Notes under the pieces: model-generated
What the model saw: the letters and a program-made list of their open reading frames with translations, nothing else
Told to the model about the DNA's origin: nothing
Database searches by the model: none
Shown here: in pieces, positions 1 through 9,340 of the stretch
Layout of the letters: each line of letters opens with the position of its first letter
Numbering within the stretch: the first letter of the stretch is position 1
Program-made: the position numbers and the translations under genes
NCBI RefSeq assembly: GCF_000620045.1
Contig: NZ_KK211058.1
Location: 1 to 64,000, forward strand
Reading direction: 5' to 3'
Length of the DNA: 64,000 bases
DNA from: Halomonas halodenitrificans DSM 735
GTDB lineage: Bacteria > Pseudomonadota > Gammaproteobacteria > Pseudomonadales > Halomonadaceae

Positions 1-422
1 CCGAAGCATCGAGAGGTTCGCCTGACGCCTCAATGAGGCCTCGTCACGAGTGGCGCACATTCTACCGAATCTGCCGCGACTGTCAACCGGTGATTTTCGA
101 AGCCTTCCGAAAAACCCATTGCAGAACAGCCACTTCTGCCACATTCACCGCCTGCAACGTTTGCCCGTTGCCGGCAGCGGATGCGTACTTTACGGCTTTC
201 CCCTCGGGCCTGCAAGCCCTCGGCGTAAAAAAGTTTCAGGGCCACGGCCGGCCGCCGAATACGCTGCCCTGATGACCACTCGATCCATCCACATGCCGGT
301 GCTGCGACAGGCCTGTGGATACACCTCCCGGGGTCGGAGTTCTTCCCCGGTCGATGCATCGGGAAAGCATCGACAGGCAGATAATGAGGAAGGCCGTTTC
401 ACGGATTACCCCGTAGAAACAA
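1..422. other. Non-coding region with leader of a presumed rRNA operon
   Basis: I see no credible gene here; the short open frames have no ribosome-binding site and no recognisable protein. It holds an rRNA-type promoter reading leftwards (separate entry). Past the predicted start site, an inverted repeat (GCCTCA/TGAGGC, 27-39) would form a small leader hairpin. An imperfect dyad lies at 396-420 (GTTTC...GAAAC). In Pseudomonas an rRNA operon follows tyrS/tyrZ in the same direction, so the 16S gene probably starts beyond the left edge. Confidence 0.55.
59..86 (-). promoter_or_regulatory. Strong sigma-70 promoter with GC discriminator, rRNA P1 type
   Basis: On the minus strand a perfect TTGACA (86-81) is followed by a 16-bp spacer and TAGAAT (64-59). 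A GTGCGCC discriminator comes next, the GC-rich kind typical of stringently controlled rRNA promoters. Just upstream of the -35 box lie A/T tracts (GGGTTTTTCGG and CGAAAAT), as expected of an UP element. Transcription would start near 51-52 and run left out of the window. The rRNA assignment rests on promoter form and on tyrS-rrn synteny in Pseudomonas. Confidence 0.65.
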
Positions 423-447
423 CAACGCCCGCTCTCGGCGGGCGTTG
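423..447 (-). terminator. Rho-independent terminator of tyrS
   Basis: A 10-bp perfect stem (CAACGCCCGC at 423-432, GCGGGCGTTG at 438-447) with a 5-nt loop lies just past the tyrS stop codon. On the minus strand it is followed by TTGTTTCTAC. It would insulate tyrS from the rRNA-type promoter further left. Confidence 0.75.
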
Positions 448-473
448 CGTTATTGCTGGCCATGCCTTCTTCG

Positions 474-1673
474 CTACTTGAGCGTCACCCGGGCATAGCG
501 CTTCTTGCCAGCCTGAATGACATAGCTCTTCCCGGTATCCAGCATATGGTCGCGCTCGACGACCTCGCCATCGACCCTTACTCGCTCATTACCGAGCATG
601 TCCTTGGCCTGGGCACTGTTCCTGGTCAGTTCGGAGCGGTTGAGTACGGCAGCGATCGGGGCCTGGGCGACGCCTTCGAAATCCACCTCCACCTCGGGGA
701 GATCCTCGGGCAGTTCGCCTTCGGCCAGCTGATTCCCCGCGGAACGGTGGGCATTGGCGGCGGCGTCTTCACCGTGGTAGCGGCCGATCAGCTCGCGCGC
801 CAGCAGCATCTTGATATCGCGCGGATTGGCGCCTTGCTCGACATCACGCTTGAGCGCCTCGATCTCCTCGTTGGACTTCAGCGAGAGCAGTTCGAAATAA
901 CGCCATATCAGGCTGTCCGGCATGGAGACCAGCTTGTTGAATATCGAACCCGGCGATTCATCAACCCCCACGTAGTTGCCCAGGGACTTGGACATCTTCT
1001 GCACGCCGTCGAGCCCCTCCAGCAGCGGCAGGGTGATCACCACCTGAGGCTCAAGGTCGAAATGCTTCTGAATCTCGCGCCCCATCAGCAGGTTGAACTT
1101 CTGATCCGTGCCACCCAGCTCGATATCCGCCTTCAAGGCCACGGAGTCGTAGCCCTGAACCAGCGGATAGAGGAACTCGTGGAGGGAGATAGACTGCCCA
1201 CTCTTGTAGCGCTTCTCGAAATCATCGCGCTCCAACATGCGGGCTACCGTGCTCTGCCCCGCCAGTTCGATCATGTCGGCGGCGCTCATGGCGGTGAACC
1301 ACTCCGAGTTGAAGCGCACCTCGGTCTTCTCGGGATCGAGAATCTTGAAGACCTGTTCCTTGTAGGTCTGGGCGTTGGCCTTGACCGCTTCCTGGGTGAG
1401 GGGCTTGCGCGTGACGTTCTTGCCGGAGGGATCGCCGATGCGCCCGGTAAAGTCGCCGATCAGGAAGACGATTTCATGCCCCAGATCCTGAAACTGGCGC
1501 ATCTTGGTCAGCAGCACGCTATGGCCCAGGTGCAGATCCGGCGCGGTGGGGTCGAAGCCCGCCTTGATGCGCAGCTTGCGCCCGGACTCCAGCTTCTTGA
1601 CCAGTTCCTCTTCCAGCAGGATCTCCTGGGTTCCCCGCTTCAGCAGCGCCAGCGCGCTCGCCACATCACTCAT
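474..1673 (-). CDS. tyrS: Tyrosine--tRNA ligase (TyrZ-like, 399 aa)
   Basis: Cytoplasmic class I aminoacyl-tRNA synthetase that charges tRNA-Tyr with tyrosine using ATP. The HIGH signature appears as HLGH at residues 48-51 and the KMSKS loop at 226-230. A C-terminal S4 RNA-binding domain covers roughly residues 335-399. At 399 aa it matches the shorter TyrZ type of Pseudomonas rather than the 424-aa E. coli enzyme. AGGAGACG just upstream of the ATG supports the start. It is divergent from anmK and ends in its own terminator before an rRNA-type promoter, the order seen in Pseudomonas. Confidence 0.95.
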   Translation of the reverse strand: MSDVASALALLKRGTQEILLEEELVKKLESGRKLRIKAGFDPTAPDLHLGHSVLLTKMRQFQDLGHEIVFLIGDFTGRIGDPSGKNVTRKPLTQEAVKANAQTYKEQVFKILDPEKTEVRFNSEWFTAMSAADMIELAGQSTVARMLERDDFEKRYKSGQSISLHEFLYPLVQGYDSVALKADIELGGTDQKFNLLMGREIQKHFDLEPQVVITLPLLEGLDGVQKMSKSLGNYVGVDESPGSIFNKLVSMPDSLIWRYFELLSLKSNEEIEALKRDVEQGANPRDIKMLLARELIGRYHGEDAAANAHRSAGNQLAEGELPEDLPEVEVDFEGVAQAPIAAVLNRSELTRNSAQAKDMLGNERVRVDGEVVERDHMLDTGKSYVIQAGKKRYARVTLK

Positions 1674-1785
1674 CGTCTCCTACTCCATGCATAAGGTTGC
1701 CGGGCCCGACGGGGCCATCGAATGGGGCGGAATGGTAGCATGAGTCATCGCCTTACGCTGACACCACACGACTCGGGAGACCCCC

Positions 1786-2925
1786 ATGCCTCTATATATC
1801 GGCCTGATGTCCGGCACCAGCCTGGACGGTCTCGATGCCGCCCTGGTGGAGATCGACCCTGGACCGGATGGCGGCCGGCCCCGCCTGCTGGCCAGCCATG
1901 CCGAAACCATGCCGCCGGGGTTACGGACGCTGCTATGGGAGCTCTGCCACGCCAGCCGGGTCAGCTTCGCCGAACTGGCGGCGGCCGAGGAGGCCTTCTG
2001 CCGGCTCCAGGCAGAAGCCGTCGCCGCCCTCTTGAAGGCCAGTAACACCTCGCCCGACGCGGTGGAGGCCATCGGCAGCCATGGCCAGACCATCGAGCAT
2101 GCCCCCTACGGTCATGACGGCGGCCCCGCCTATACCCTGCAGCTCGACAACCCCAGCCGCCTGGCCGAACTCACCGGCATCACGGTCGTGGCTGACTTCC
2201 GACGCCGCGATCTGGCGGCCGGTGGCCAGGCGGCGCCACTGGCGCCGGCCTTCCATCGGGCCCTGTTCCAGGCCCCGCAGGAGTGGCGACTGGTGCTCAA
2301 TCTCGGGGGGTTCGCCAACTTGACGCTGCTGCCTCCCGACGAGGACACCCGCGCCCCGCTAGGCTTCGATTCGGGCCCTGCCAACGCGTTGCTGGACGCC
2401 TGGCATGCGCGCCACCGGGGCGGTGCCTTCGATGCCGATGGCGCCTGGGCAGCCTCGGGCAGGGTCGACGAGGCACTCCTGGCACGCCTGCTGGAAGAGC
2501 CCTTCTTCCACCTGCCACCGCCCCGCAGCACCGGCCGCGAGCTGTTTCATCTCGACTGGCTGGCCGAACGGCTAGGCGGTCAGGAGCGCCCGGAGGACGT
2601 GCAGGCCACCCTGGCCGAACTGACGGCGGCGAGCGTGGCCCTGGCGGTAGAGATGGCTAGGGAGCGTTTCGCTGCTCCACCCGCGGCGCAGCTGATTCCC
2701 TGTGGCGGCGGTGCCCACAATCGCGACCTTTTGGGTCGACTGTCGCGGCGCCTGCCGGACACCACTCTCGGCGACAGCGCCGAGTGGGGCTGGCACGCCG
2801 ACTGGCTGGAGGCCGGCGCCTTCGCCTGGCTGGCCTGGCGACGCCTGGCCCGACTCCCGGGCAACCTGCCCAGTGTCACCGGCGCCGCGGGCCCTCGAGT
2901 GCTGGGAGGGGTCTACGCCGCCTGA
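1786..2925 (+). CDS. anmK: Anhydro-N-acetylmuramic acid kinase
   Basis: Peptidoglycan recycling enzyme. It hydrolyses the 1,6-anhydro ring of anhydro-MurNAc and phosphorylates it to MurNAc-6-phosphate. The N-terminus carries the family's phosphate-binding GTSLDG motif (residues 10-15), and GFDSGPANALLD is seen mid-protein. The length of 379 aa is normal for AnmK. A GGGAGAC ribosome-binding site precedes the ATG. It is divergent from tyrS across about 110 bp; in Pseudomonas a peptidase gene sits between these two, and it is absent here. Confidence 0.93.
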   Translation: MPLYIGLMSGTSLDGLDAALVEIDPGPDGGRPRLLASHAETMPPGLRTLLWELCHASRVSFAELAAAEEAFCRLQAEAVAALLKASNTSPDAVEAIGSHGQTIEHAPYGHDGGPAYTLQLDNPSRLAELTGITVVADFRRRDLAAGGQAAPLAPAFHRALFQAPQEWRLVLNLGGFANLTLLPPDEDTRAPLGFDSGPANALLDAWHARHRGGAFDADGAWAASGRVDEALLARLLEEPFFHLPPPRSTGRELFHLDWLAERLGGQERPEDVQATLAELTAASVALAVEMARERFAAPPAAQLIPCGGGAHNRDLLGRLSRRLPDTTLGDSAEWGWHADWLEAGAFAWLAWRRLARLPGNLPSVTGAAGPRVLGGVYAA

Positions 2926-2945
2926 CGAATGCCTGGGCCACCGGC

Positions 2946-3974
2946 TCAGATGACGCCCCTGGCCTTGGCCTGAGCCTCGTCATGGGCCACGACGTTATCC
3001 GCCACCAGCCTGGCCAGCGATGCATCGAGGGTCTGCATGCCCAAACCGCCACCGGTCTGGATGGCCGAGTAGATCTGCGCCACCTTGTCCTCACGAATCA
3101 GGTTGCGCACCGCCGCCGTGGCCACCAGAATTTCATGGGCCGCCACCCGCCCCCCACTCATGCGCTTGAGCAGGGTCTGGGAGACCACCGCCTGCAGCGA
3201 CTCCGAGAGCATCGAACGCACCATGGACTTCTCATCGCCGGGGAAGACATCGATGATCCTGTCGATGGTCTTGGCCGCGGAGGTGGTATGCAGGGTGGCG
3301 AACACCAGATGGCCGGTCTCGGCGGCGGTCAGCGCCAGCCGGATGGTTTCCAGATCACGCAACTCGCCGACCAGGATGATGTCCGGGTCCTCACGCAGGG
3401 CGCTGCGCAGTGCCGGGGCAAAGCCATGGGTATCGCGATGCACCTCGCGCTGATTGACCAGGCAGCGCTTGGAGCCGTGAACGAACTCCACCGGGTCCTC
3501 GATGGTCAGGATATGCTCATGGCGATGCTCATTGATGTAGTCGATCATCGCCGCCAGGGTGGTGCTCTTGCCCGAGCCGGTGGGGCCGGTGACCAGTACC
3601 AGGCCACGCGGCAGCATGGAGAGCCGCCGAAACGCCTGCCCCAGCCCCAGGTCCTCGAGGGTCAGCACCTCGGTGGGAATGGTACGAAACACCGCCCCCG
3701 CGCCACGAGCCTGATGAAAGGCGTTAACACGGAAGCGCGAGACCCCCGGCAGCTCGAAGGAGAAGTCGGTTTCCAGGTACTCCTCGTAGTCGCGGCGCTG
3801 ACGATCCGCCATGATGGCGTGGATCAGCCCGCGAACCTCGCTGTCGTCCATGGCCGGCATCTCGAGCCGGCGAATGTCGCCATCCACACGAATCATCGGC
3901 GCCAGGCCGGCCGAAAGATGGAGGTCCGAGGCGTTCTGCTTTGCCGAGAACGTCAGCAATTCGGTAATATCCAT
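2946..3974 (-). CDS. pilT: Type IV pilus retraction ATPase PilT
   Basis: Hexameric secretion-type ATPase that depolymerises type IV pili for twitching motility and DNA uptake, acting at the cytoplasmic side of the pilus base. The Walker A box GPTGSGKST is at residues 130-138. A Walker B region (EDPDIILVGELRD) and the C-terminal AxRNLIRE motif that is diagnostic for PilT are also visible. The length of 342 aa is typical. It is convergent with anmK (20-bp gap) and divergent from yggS. No pilU or pilin gene lies nearby. Confidence 0.94.
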   Translation of the reverse strand: MDITELLTFSAKQNASDLHLSAGLAPMIRVDGDIRRLEMPAMDDSEVRGLIHAIMADRQRRDYEEYLETDFSFELPGVSRFRVNAFHQARGAGAVFRTIPTEVLTLEDLGLGQAFRRLSMLPRGLVLVTGPTGSGKSTTLAAMIDYINEHRHEHILTIEDPVEFVHGSKRCLVNQREVHRDTHGFAPALRSALREDPDIILVGELRDLETIRLALTAAETGHLVFATLHTTSAAKTIDRIIDVFPGDEKSMVRSMLSESLQAVVSQTLLKRMSGGRVAAHEILVATAAVRNLIREDKVAQIYSAIQTGGGLGMQTLDASLARLVADNVVAHDEAQAKARGVI

Positions 3975-4035
3975 GCGTTTCCCCCGCTCCCGCTATGGTG
4001 CGTCTTGTGAGAATCAGAATGACAGAGCCCGAGAC

Positions 4036-4743
4036 ATGACGGAGCCGGCAATCTCCGAATCCCTTGCCACCGCCCGACGGCGCCTGACCGATGCCCTGGC
4101 AGAGGCCGGCCGCCCGGTGGCCGACGCCCGCCTGCTGGCGGTAAGCAAGACCAAGCCCGCCGCCATGATTCGCGAGGCCTGGCACCTGGGCCAGCGCGAT
4201 TTCGGCGAAAACTATGTTCAGGAAGCCCTGGACAAGCAGGCGGTTCTGGCCGACCTCGAAGGCATCGCATGGCATTTCATCGGCCCGCTGCAATCGAACA
4301 AGACCCGCGAGGTGGCCGAGCACTTCGCCTGGGTTCATAGCGTAGACCGCGTGAAGATTGCCCGCCGCCTCAATGATCAACGTCCGGCCGCCCTCGAGCC
4401 GCTGGATATCTGCCTGCAGGTCAATATCAGTGCCGAGGCCTCCAAGTCCGGGGTATCCCTGGCGGAGCTGCCGACGCTGGCCGAGGCCATACTGGACATG
4501 CCGCGACTGCGCCTGCGCGGCCTGATGGCGATCCCCGCACCGGCCCAGGGCCGAACCGCCCAGCGCGCCCCCATGGCCCGGCTGCGCGAGGCCCTCGAGG
4601 AACTCCGCAAGCGCTTCCCCGATGCCCCGCTGGACACCCTCTCCATGGGTATGAGCGATGATCTGGAGGCCGCCGTACTCGAGGGGGCCACCCTGGTGCG
4701 CCTGGGCACCGCCATCTTCGGGGCCAGGCAGCGACACGACTAA
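4036..4743 (+). CDS. yggS: PLP homeostasis protein, YggS/PROSC family
   Basis: Fold-type III pyridoxal-phosphate-binding protein that buffers PLP and indirectly affects amino-acid metabolism; no catalytic reaction is known for the family. The PLP lysine is K38 in LAVSKTKP. The C-terminal SMGMSDDLEAAV phosphate-binding stretch is intact. The frame stays open further upstream over the pilT start region, but 235 aa from this ATG matches the family. A 6-codon ORF (4019-4039) ends across this start codon. It heads a run with proC, yggT, metX and metW, as in Pseudomonas. Confidence 0.92.
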   Translation: MTEPAISESLATARRRLTDALAEAGRPVADARLLAVSKTKPAAMIREAWHLGQRDFGENYVQEALDKQAVLADLEGIAWHFIGPLQSNKTREVAEHFAWVHSVDRVKIARRLNDQRPAALEPLDICLQVNISAEASKSGVSLAELPTLAEAILDMPRLRLRGLMAIPAPAQGRTAQRAPMARLREALEELRKRFPDAPLDTLSMGMSDDLEAAVLEGATLVRLGTAIFGARQRHD

Positions 4744-4800
4744 TCCAACGCCGCGGCCGCCAGGGGCGGCCGCCTTCAGCGAGTCATATAGGACATCTCC

Positions 4801-5625
4801 ATGGCAAACCGAGTCACCTTTATCGGCGCCGGCAACATGGCCGGTGCCATCATCGGCGGCATGATCGAAAGCGGCTTCGGTGCCGACAGCATCACCGCCA
4901 CCTCACGCCATGACGCCGGGCTGGCCCCGCTGCGTGAGCGGCTCGGCATTCACACCACCACCGACAACGTCGCGGCGGTCGCCGAGGCCGACGTGGTGAT
5001 ACTGGCCGTCAAGCCGCAGGTCATGCGCCAGGTATGCGAGGACCTGCACGACGCCATCCAGGCCCGCCGCCCGTTGGTCATCTCGGTGGCCGCCGGCCTG
5101 TCCGCCGAGACCCTCGAGCGCTGGCTGGGCGGTAATCTGCCGCTGGTACGCTGCATGCCCAATACACCCTCGCTGGTCGGCGCCGGCGCCTCCGGGCTCT
5201 ACGCCAATGCCCGGGTCGACGAGGCCCGGCGCCACCTGGCGACCGAGCTGATGGAGGCCGTGGGCCTGGTGGAGTGGGTGGACGATGAGTCCCTGCTGGA
5301 GGCCGTCACCGCCGTCTCTGGCAGCGCCCCCGCCTACTTCTTCCTGATGTTCGAGGCCATGGAGGCCGCCGGCGTCGAGCAGGGACTCCCCGCGGATACC
5401 GCTCGTCGCCTGGCCATGCAGACGGCCTTCGGGGCGGCGAAGATGGCCATGGCCAGCGACGAGTCGCCCGCCCAGCTCAAGCGCAATGTGATGTCGCCCG
5501 GTGGCACGACCGAGCGTGCCATCGAGCATCTGGAGCAGGCTGGCCTGCGCACCATCCTGGCCGAGGCCATGAACGCCTCTGCGACGCGTGCCAGCGAGAT
5601 GGCCACCGAACTCGACAAGAACTGA
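4801..5625 (+). CDS. proC: Pyrroline-5-carboxylate reductase
   Basis: Last step of proline synthesis: NAD(P)H-dependent reduction of 1-pyrroline-5-carboxylate to L-proline in the cytoplasm. The N-terminal Rossmann motif is GAGNMA (residues 9-14). The C-terminal helical dimerisation domain holds the family signature around AVSGSAPAYFFLMFEAM and MSPGGTT. The length of 274 aa is standard. It lies 57 bp behind yggS, in the conserved yggS-proC-yggT order. Confidence 0.95.
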   Translation: MANRVTFIGAGNMAGAIIGGMIESGFGADSITATSRHDAGLAPLRERLGIHTTTDNVAAVAEADVVILAVKPQVMRQVCEDLHDAIQARRPLVISVAAGLSAETLERWLGGNLPLVRCMPNTPSLVGAGASGLYANARVDEARRHLATELMEAVGLVEWVDDESLLEAVTAVSGSAPAYFFLMFEAMEAAGVEQGLPADTARRLAMQTAFGAAKMAMASDESPAQLKRNVMSPGGTTERAIEHLEQAGLRTILAEAMNASATRASEMATELDKN

Positions 5626-5679
5626 GTCCCGGCGTACCGATACGCCACGCGACTTCCAACCAATCCTGAGGAGGCCCCT

Positions 5680-6273
5680 ATGGGCAGTCAACTGGGCAGC
5701 GCCGGCCTGACGCTGATCAACACCCTGGTCAATATCTACATCTTCCTGCTGATGCTGCGCCTGCTCCTGCAGGCCTCCCGCGCAGACTACTTCAACCCCA
5801 TCAGCCAGTCGGTGGTCAAGGTCACCCAGCCGGCGGTCCGCCCCTTCCAGAGCTTCCTGGGGCCGGTGATGGGTCGCTTCGACCTGGCCACCCTGGCCTG
5901 CGGCCTGGTGATCAAGGCGGTCAGCATCGTGCTGATCCTGCAGATCGCGGGCTTCGGCATGCCATCCATCGCGGGAGTGGCCATCGGTGCCGTGGCGGCG
6001 TTGGCGAATGCCGTTCTCAAGATCTACTTCTTCGCGCTGATCATGATGATCATCCTCAGCTGGGTGGCCCCCAACGCCAGCCACCCGGGGGCCCTGCTGG
6101 TCATGCAGCTGCTCGAACCGATCATGGCGCCGGTGCGCAAGGTGATCCCGCCGCTGGGCATGATTGACCTGTCGCCCATCTTCGTCTTCATCGCCATCAG
6201 CCTGATCGATGGTATCGTGGTGACCTCGCTGACCCGTGCCGCCGGACTCGCCGGCGCCCTGGTAGGGCTCTGA
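5680..6273 (+). CDS. yggT: YggT family integral membrane protein
   Basis: Small inner-membrane protein with two YGGT repeats. Each contains a hydrophobic hairpin, the first around residues 8-30 and 65-90 and the second around 105-130 and 165-195. A GAGGAGG ribosome-binding site precedes the ATG. YggT has been linked to osmotic tolerance and cell-envelope organisation, but its biochemical role is not established. Its position after proC is the normal synteny. Confidence 0.9.
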   Translation: MGSQLGSAGLTLINTLVNIYIFLLMLRLLLQASRADYFNPISQSVVKVTQPAVRPFQSFLGPVMGRFDLATLACGLVIKAVSIVLILQIAGFGMPSIAGVAIGAVAALANAVLKIYFFALIMMIILSWVAPNASHPGALLVMQLLEPIMAPVRKVIPPLGMIDLSPIFVFIAISLIDGIVVTSLTRAAGLAGALVGL

Positions 6274-6320
6274 CAACAGCGGCAAACACTTCCTCGCAAC
6301 GACGGGAGACGGAAGGACTG

Positions 6321-7478
6321 ATGCCCGAGATCGCACGCGACTCGGTCGGCCTGGTGACGCCCCAGACGGCTCACTTCGACGACCCCCTTGACCTGGCCTG
6401 CGGCATGACGCTGCCGGCCTACGACCTCGTCTACGAGACCTACGGCACCCTCAACGCCGAGCGCTCCAACGCCGTGCTGATCTGCCATGCTCTCTCCGGC
6501 CACCACCACGCCGCCGGCTACCACGACGCCGAGGAGCGCAAACCGGGCTGGTGGGACGCGCATATCGGCCCCGGCAAGTCCATCGACACCGAGCGCTTCT
6601 TCGTGGTCTCGCTCAATAACCTCGGCGGCTGCCACGGCAGCACCGGCCCGGCCAGCCTCAACCCCGAGACGGGCCGCCTGTGGGGCCCGGAGTTTCCGAT
6701 GATGACCGTGGGCGACTGGGTGCACAGCCAGGCCCGGCTGGCCGACCGCCTGGGCATCGAGCGCTTCGCCGCGGTCATCGGCGGCAGCCTCGGCGGCATG
6801 CAGGCACTGCAGTGGTCCCTGAGCTACCCGGAGCGGGTCGCCAGTGCCGCCGTCATCGCCGCCACGCCCAGGCTCTCGGCCCAGAATATCGCCTTCAACG
6901 AGGTCGCCCGCCAGGCCATTCGCTCCGACCCCGAGTTTCATGACGGCTGGTACGCCGAGCATTCGGCGATCCCCCGTCGCGGGCTCAAGCTGGCCCGCAT
7001 GGTCGGGCACATCACCTATCTCTCCGCAGACGCCATGGGCCACAAGTTCGGCCGCGACCTGCGCAGCGATGAGTTCAACTTCGGCTATGGCGTCGAGTTC
7101 CAGGTCGAATCCTACCTGCGCTATCAGGGAGACACCTTCTCCACGTCCTTCGACGCCAACACCTACCTGCTGATGACCAAGGCGCTGGACTACTTCGACC
7201 CGGCCTCCCTGCACGACGGTGACCTGGCCCAAGCCCTGGCGCCGGCCCGCTGCCCCTTCCTGGTGGCCAGCTTCACCACCGACTGGCGCTTCCCGCCGTC
7301 CCGCTCCCGGGAGCTGGTCGACGCCCTGATTCGTGCCGGCAAGCCGGTCAGCTATGCCAACATCGACTCGCGTCACGGCCACGATGCCTTTTTGATGCCC
7401 GAGCCTCGCTACCAGGCGGTATTCGCCGCCTTCATGTCGCGGGTGGCTCGGGACCTGGGCCTGGAGGACTCCCCATGA
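6321..7478 (+). CDS. metX: Homoserine O-acyltransferase (MetX)
   Basis: Alpha/beta-hydrolase-fold enzyme that acylates L-homoserine, the first committed step of methionine synthesis. The nucleophile is Ser156 in GGSLGGMQ. The acid and base residues lie in the C-terminal TTDWRFPP and SRHGHDAF segments. Many gammaproteobacterial MetX enzymes use succinyl-CoA rather than acetyl-CoA; sequence inspection alone does not settle the donor here. A GGAAGG site precedes the ATG. Its last bases overlap metW (ATGA), so the two are translationally coupled. Confidence 0.93.
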   Translation: MPEIARDSVGLVTPQTAHFDDPLDLACGMTLPAYDLVYETYGTLNAERSNAVLICHALSGHHHAAGYHDAEERKPGWWDAHIGPGKSIDTERFFVVSLNNLGGCHGSTGPASLNPETGRLWGPEFPMMTVGDWVHSQARLADRLGIERFAAVIGGSLGGMQALQWSLSYPERVASAAVIAATPRLSAQNIAFNEVARQAIRSDPEFHDGWYAEHSAIPRRGLKLARMVGHITYLSADAMGHKFGRDLRSDEFNFGYGVEFQVESYLRYQGDTFSTSFDANTYLLMTKALDYFDPASLHDGDLAQALAPARCPFLVASFTTDWRFPPSRSRELVDALIRAGKPVSYANIDSRHGHDAFLMPEPRYQAVFAAFMSRVARDLGLEDSP

Positions 7479-8071
7479 ACCGCGCGGACCTCAAGCTGAT
7501 CCATGAATGGGTGCCCCAGGGCGCGCATATTCTCGACCTGGCCTGCGGCGACGGCACCCTGCTCGACGCCCTGGCCCGCGACAAGGGAGTCACCGGCTAC
7601 GGCCTGGAGATCGACTCCGAAGGCATCACCGCCTGTGTCGCCAAGGGGGTCAACGTCATCGAACAGAATATCGACGATGGGCTGGCCAACTTCGACGACC
7701 AGGCCTGCGACCTGGTGGTGATGACCCAGGCCCTCCAGGCCTTGCGGCGCCCCGATCGCGCCCTCGACGAGATGTTCCGGGTGGCCGACGAGGCCATCAT
7801 CACCTTCCCCAACTTCGCCTACTGGCGCCACCGGGTGCACCTGGGCATCCGCGGCTATATGCCGGTCTCCAAGTCGCTGCCCCACGCCTGGTACGACACG
7901 CCCAACATTCACCTGTCGACCTTCAACGACTTCGAGCAACTCTGCCGCGACAAGGGGCTGATCATCGTCGACCGGGCGGTGGGCATCGGCGACCACGAGG
8001 GCCACTGGACCTCGCGGCTGTGGCCCAACCTGTTCGGCGAGATCGCCATCTTCCGGGTCACCCGCGGCTGA
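7475..8071 (+). CDS. metW: Methionine biosynthesis protein MetW
   Basis: SAM-dependent methyltransferase-fold protein that partners MetX in methionine synthesis in Pseudomonas-type bacteria. Motif I is seen as [12 protein letters not shown] near residues 19-30. The C-terminal part ([16 protein letters not shown] and [12 protein letters not shown]) is characteristic of MetW. At 198 aa it is full length. It starts inside the metX stop codon (ATGA overlap). Confidence 0.92.
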   Translation: MNRADLKLIHEWVPQGAHILDLACGDGTLLDALARDKGVTGYGLEIDSEGITACVAKGVNVIEQNIDDGLANFDDQACDLVVMTQALQALRRPDRALDEMFRVADEAIITFPNFAYWRHRVHLGIRGYMPVSKSLPHAWYDTPNIHLSTFNDFEQLCRDKGLIIVDRAVGIGDHEGHWTSRLWPNLFGEIAIFRVTRG

Positions 8072-8113
8072 CCCAAAAGCCATCAGCGATAGACGGCAAG
8101 AGGCAAGACGACG

Positions 8114-8566
8114 ATGCGAAGCCTTGTGAGCGCCCTGTTACTCGGCGCAATGATGATGCTGACCGGTACCGCTACCGCCCAGCAGTTCGAACGGGTCGGC
8201 GACGTCCAGATTCACTACAGTGCGGTGGCCACCAGCTTCCTGCCCGAGGCGGTGGCCCGCGACCACCAGATCCAGCGCAACCCGGCGCTGGCGCTGCTCA
8301 ACGTCAGCGTGCTCGAAAAGCGCGAGGATGGCACCACCCGCAGCGTACCGGCCAGGGTCGATGGCCGGGTGGGCGGCGTAGGCGAGCATGCCGATGACAG
8401 CCCGTTGAGCTTTCGCACCCTGCGCATCGGCGACACGCCCTCACAGGTCGCGGTGTTTCGCATCGACGACGGCGCGCCAATGCGCTTCGACCTGGAGGTG
8501 TATCACGACCGTAACGGCGAACCCGCCCATGTGCAGTTTATCCAGCGCTTCTATATCGACCGTTAA
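8114..8566 (+). CDS. Secreted DUF4426 family protein
   Basis: A 150-aa protein with a clear signal peptide (positively charged start, then LVSALLLGAMMMLTGTATA) and a beta-rich remainder, which predicts a periplasmic location. It lies next to metW as in Pseudomonas, where the family is annotated DUF4426. No function is known. Its 3' end overlaps the convergent sfsA gene by 29 bp. Confidence 0.8.
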   Translation: MRSLVSALLLGAMMMLTGTATAQQFERVGDVQIHYSAVATSFLPEAVARDHQIQRNPALALLNVSVLEKREDGTTRSVPARVDGRVGGVGEHADDSPLSFRTLRIGDTPSQVAVFRIDDGAPMRFDLEVYHDRNGEPAHVQFIQRFYIDR

Positions 8567-9329
8567 CCGCACCGACCGTTAACCGCCGCTGAAGCGCCAC
8601 GGGCAGTTCGGCATCCAGGCATATGGCCACCGGCACCCCGTCGCGGCGCCGCACCCGGCAGCGGCGTGCCAGCACCTCCACGCCCCGCCCCGCCGCCTCG
8701 CGCAGGGTGGCCGCATAGGCGGGGTCCAGGTGCTCGGCGGGGGCGACATCGTCGATACCCTCGTGGGCCACGCAGAACAGCAGCACCGCGCGCTGCCCCA
8801 CCTCAGCCAGGGCCATCAGTGCCTCCAGGTGCTTCCTGCCGCGTTCGCTCACCGCATCCGGAAAGTAGCCATGCCCGTCGCTCTCCCTGAGCGTCACCTG
8901 CTTGACCTCCACGAAGGCCGTGCCGCGTTCGGGGTCATCGAGACGAAAGTCGATCCGCGAGGCCTTCTCGCCCTCGGTGGCGACCGGCGCCTCGCGTCGC
9001 AGGTCGGCATACCCGCTCAACGCCGACACCCACCCGCCACGCAGCGCCTCCTCGACGATGCGATTGGCGCGCCCGGTCTGCACCGAGGCCATCGCCAGGC
9101 TGCCATCGGGCTGAGGCAGCTCGATCAGCTCCCAGGTCCATGCCAGCTTGCGTCTGGGATTATCGCTGGGCGATAGCCATACCCGGCAGCCCGGCATGTT
9201 GACCGCGCGCATGGAGCCGGTATTGGGGCAGTGGGCTACCACCTCACGGCCATCATCGAGCCGCACATCGGCCAGGAAGCGCTTGTAGCGGCGCAGCAGA
9301 ACACCGCCGACCAGCGGAGGATAGTCCAT
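8538..9329 (-). CDS. sfsA: Sugar fermentation stimulation protein SfsA
   Basis: DNA-binding/nuclease-fold protein first described as stimulating maltose metabolism; its molecular role is unclear. Family landmarks include NTGSM, SDNPRRKLAWTWELI, a central DFRLDDPE segment and VEVKQVTL. The start was placed at the ATG preceded by AAGGAACG; the frame continues upstream into the aminotransferase gene without a better site. At 263 aa it is longer than the usual 230-240 because of a C-terminal extension. It lies 11 bp behind the aminotransferase and is probably cotranscribed. Confidence 0.88.
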   Translation of the reverse strand: MDYPPLVGGVLLRRYKRFLADVRLDDGREVVAHCPNTGSMRAVNMPGCRVWLSPSDNPRRKLAWTWELIELPQPDGSLAMASVQTGRANRIVEEALRGGWVSALSGYADLRREAPVATEGEKASRIDFRLDDPERGTAFVEVKQVTLRESDGHGYFPDAVSERGRKHLEALMALAEVGQRAVLLFCVAHEGIDDVAPAEHLDPAYAATLREAAGRGVEVLARRCRVRRRDGVPVAICLDAELPVALQRRLTVGAVNGRYRSAG

Positions 9330-9340
9330 GCATTCGTTCC

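Noticed and set aside
453-1694. 413-codon open frame on the plus strand across tyrS
   Set aside because: Antisense shadow of a highly conserved tyrS in GC-rich DNA; the translation is Leu/Gly/His-rich with no family features. The same applies to the long antisense frames over pilT, infB, ftsH, carB, dnaK and dnaJ.
3811-4035. Longer N-terminus for yggS
   Set aside because: The frame is open upstream but runs antisense through pilT and would add residues not found in YggS proteins.
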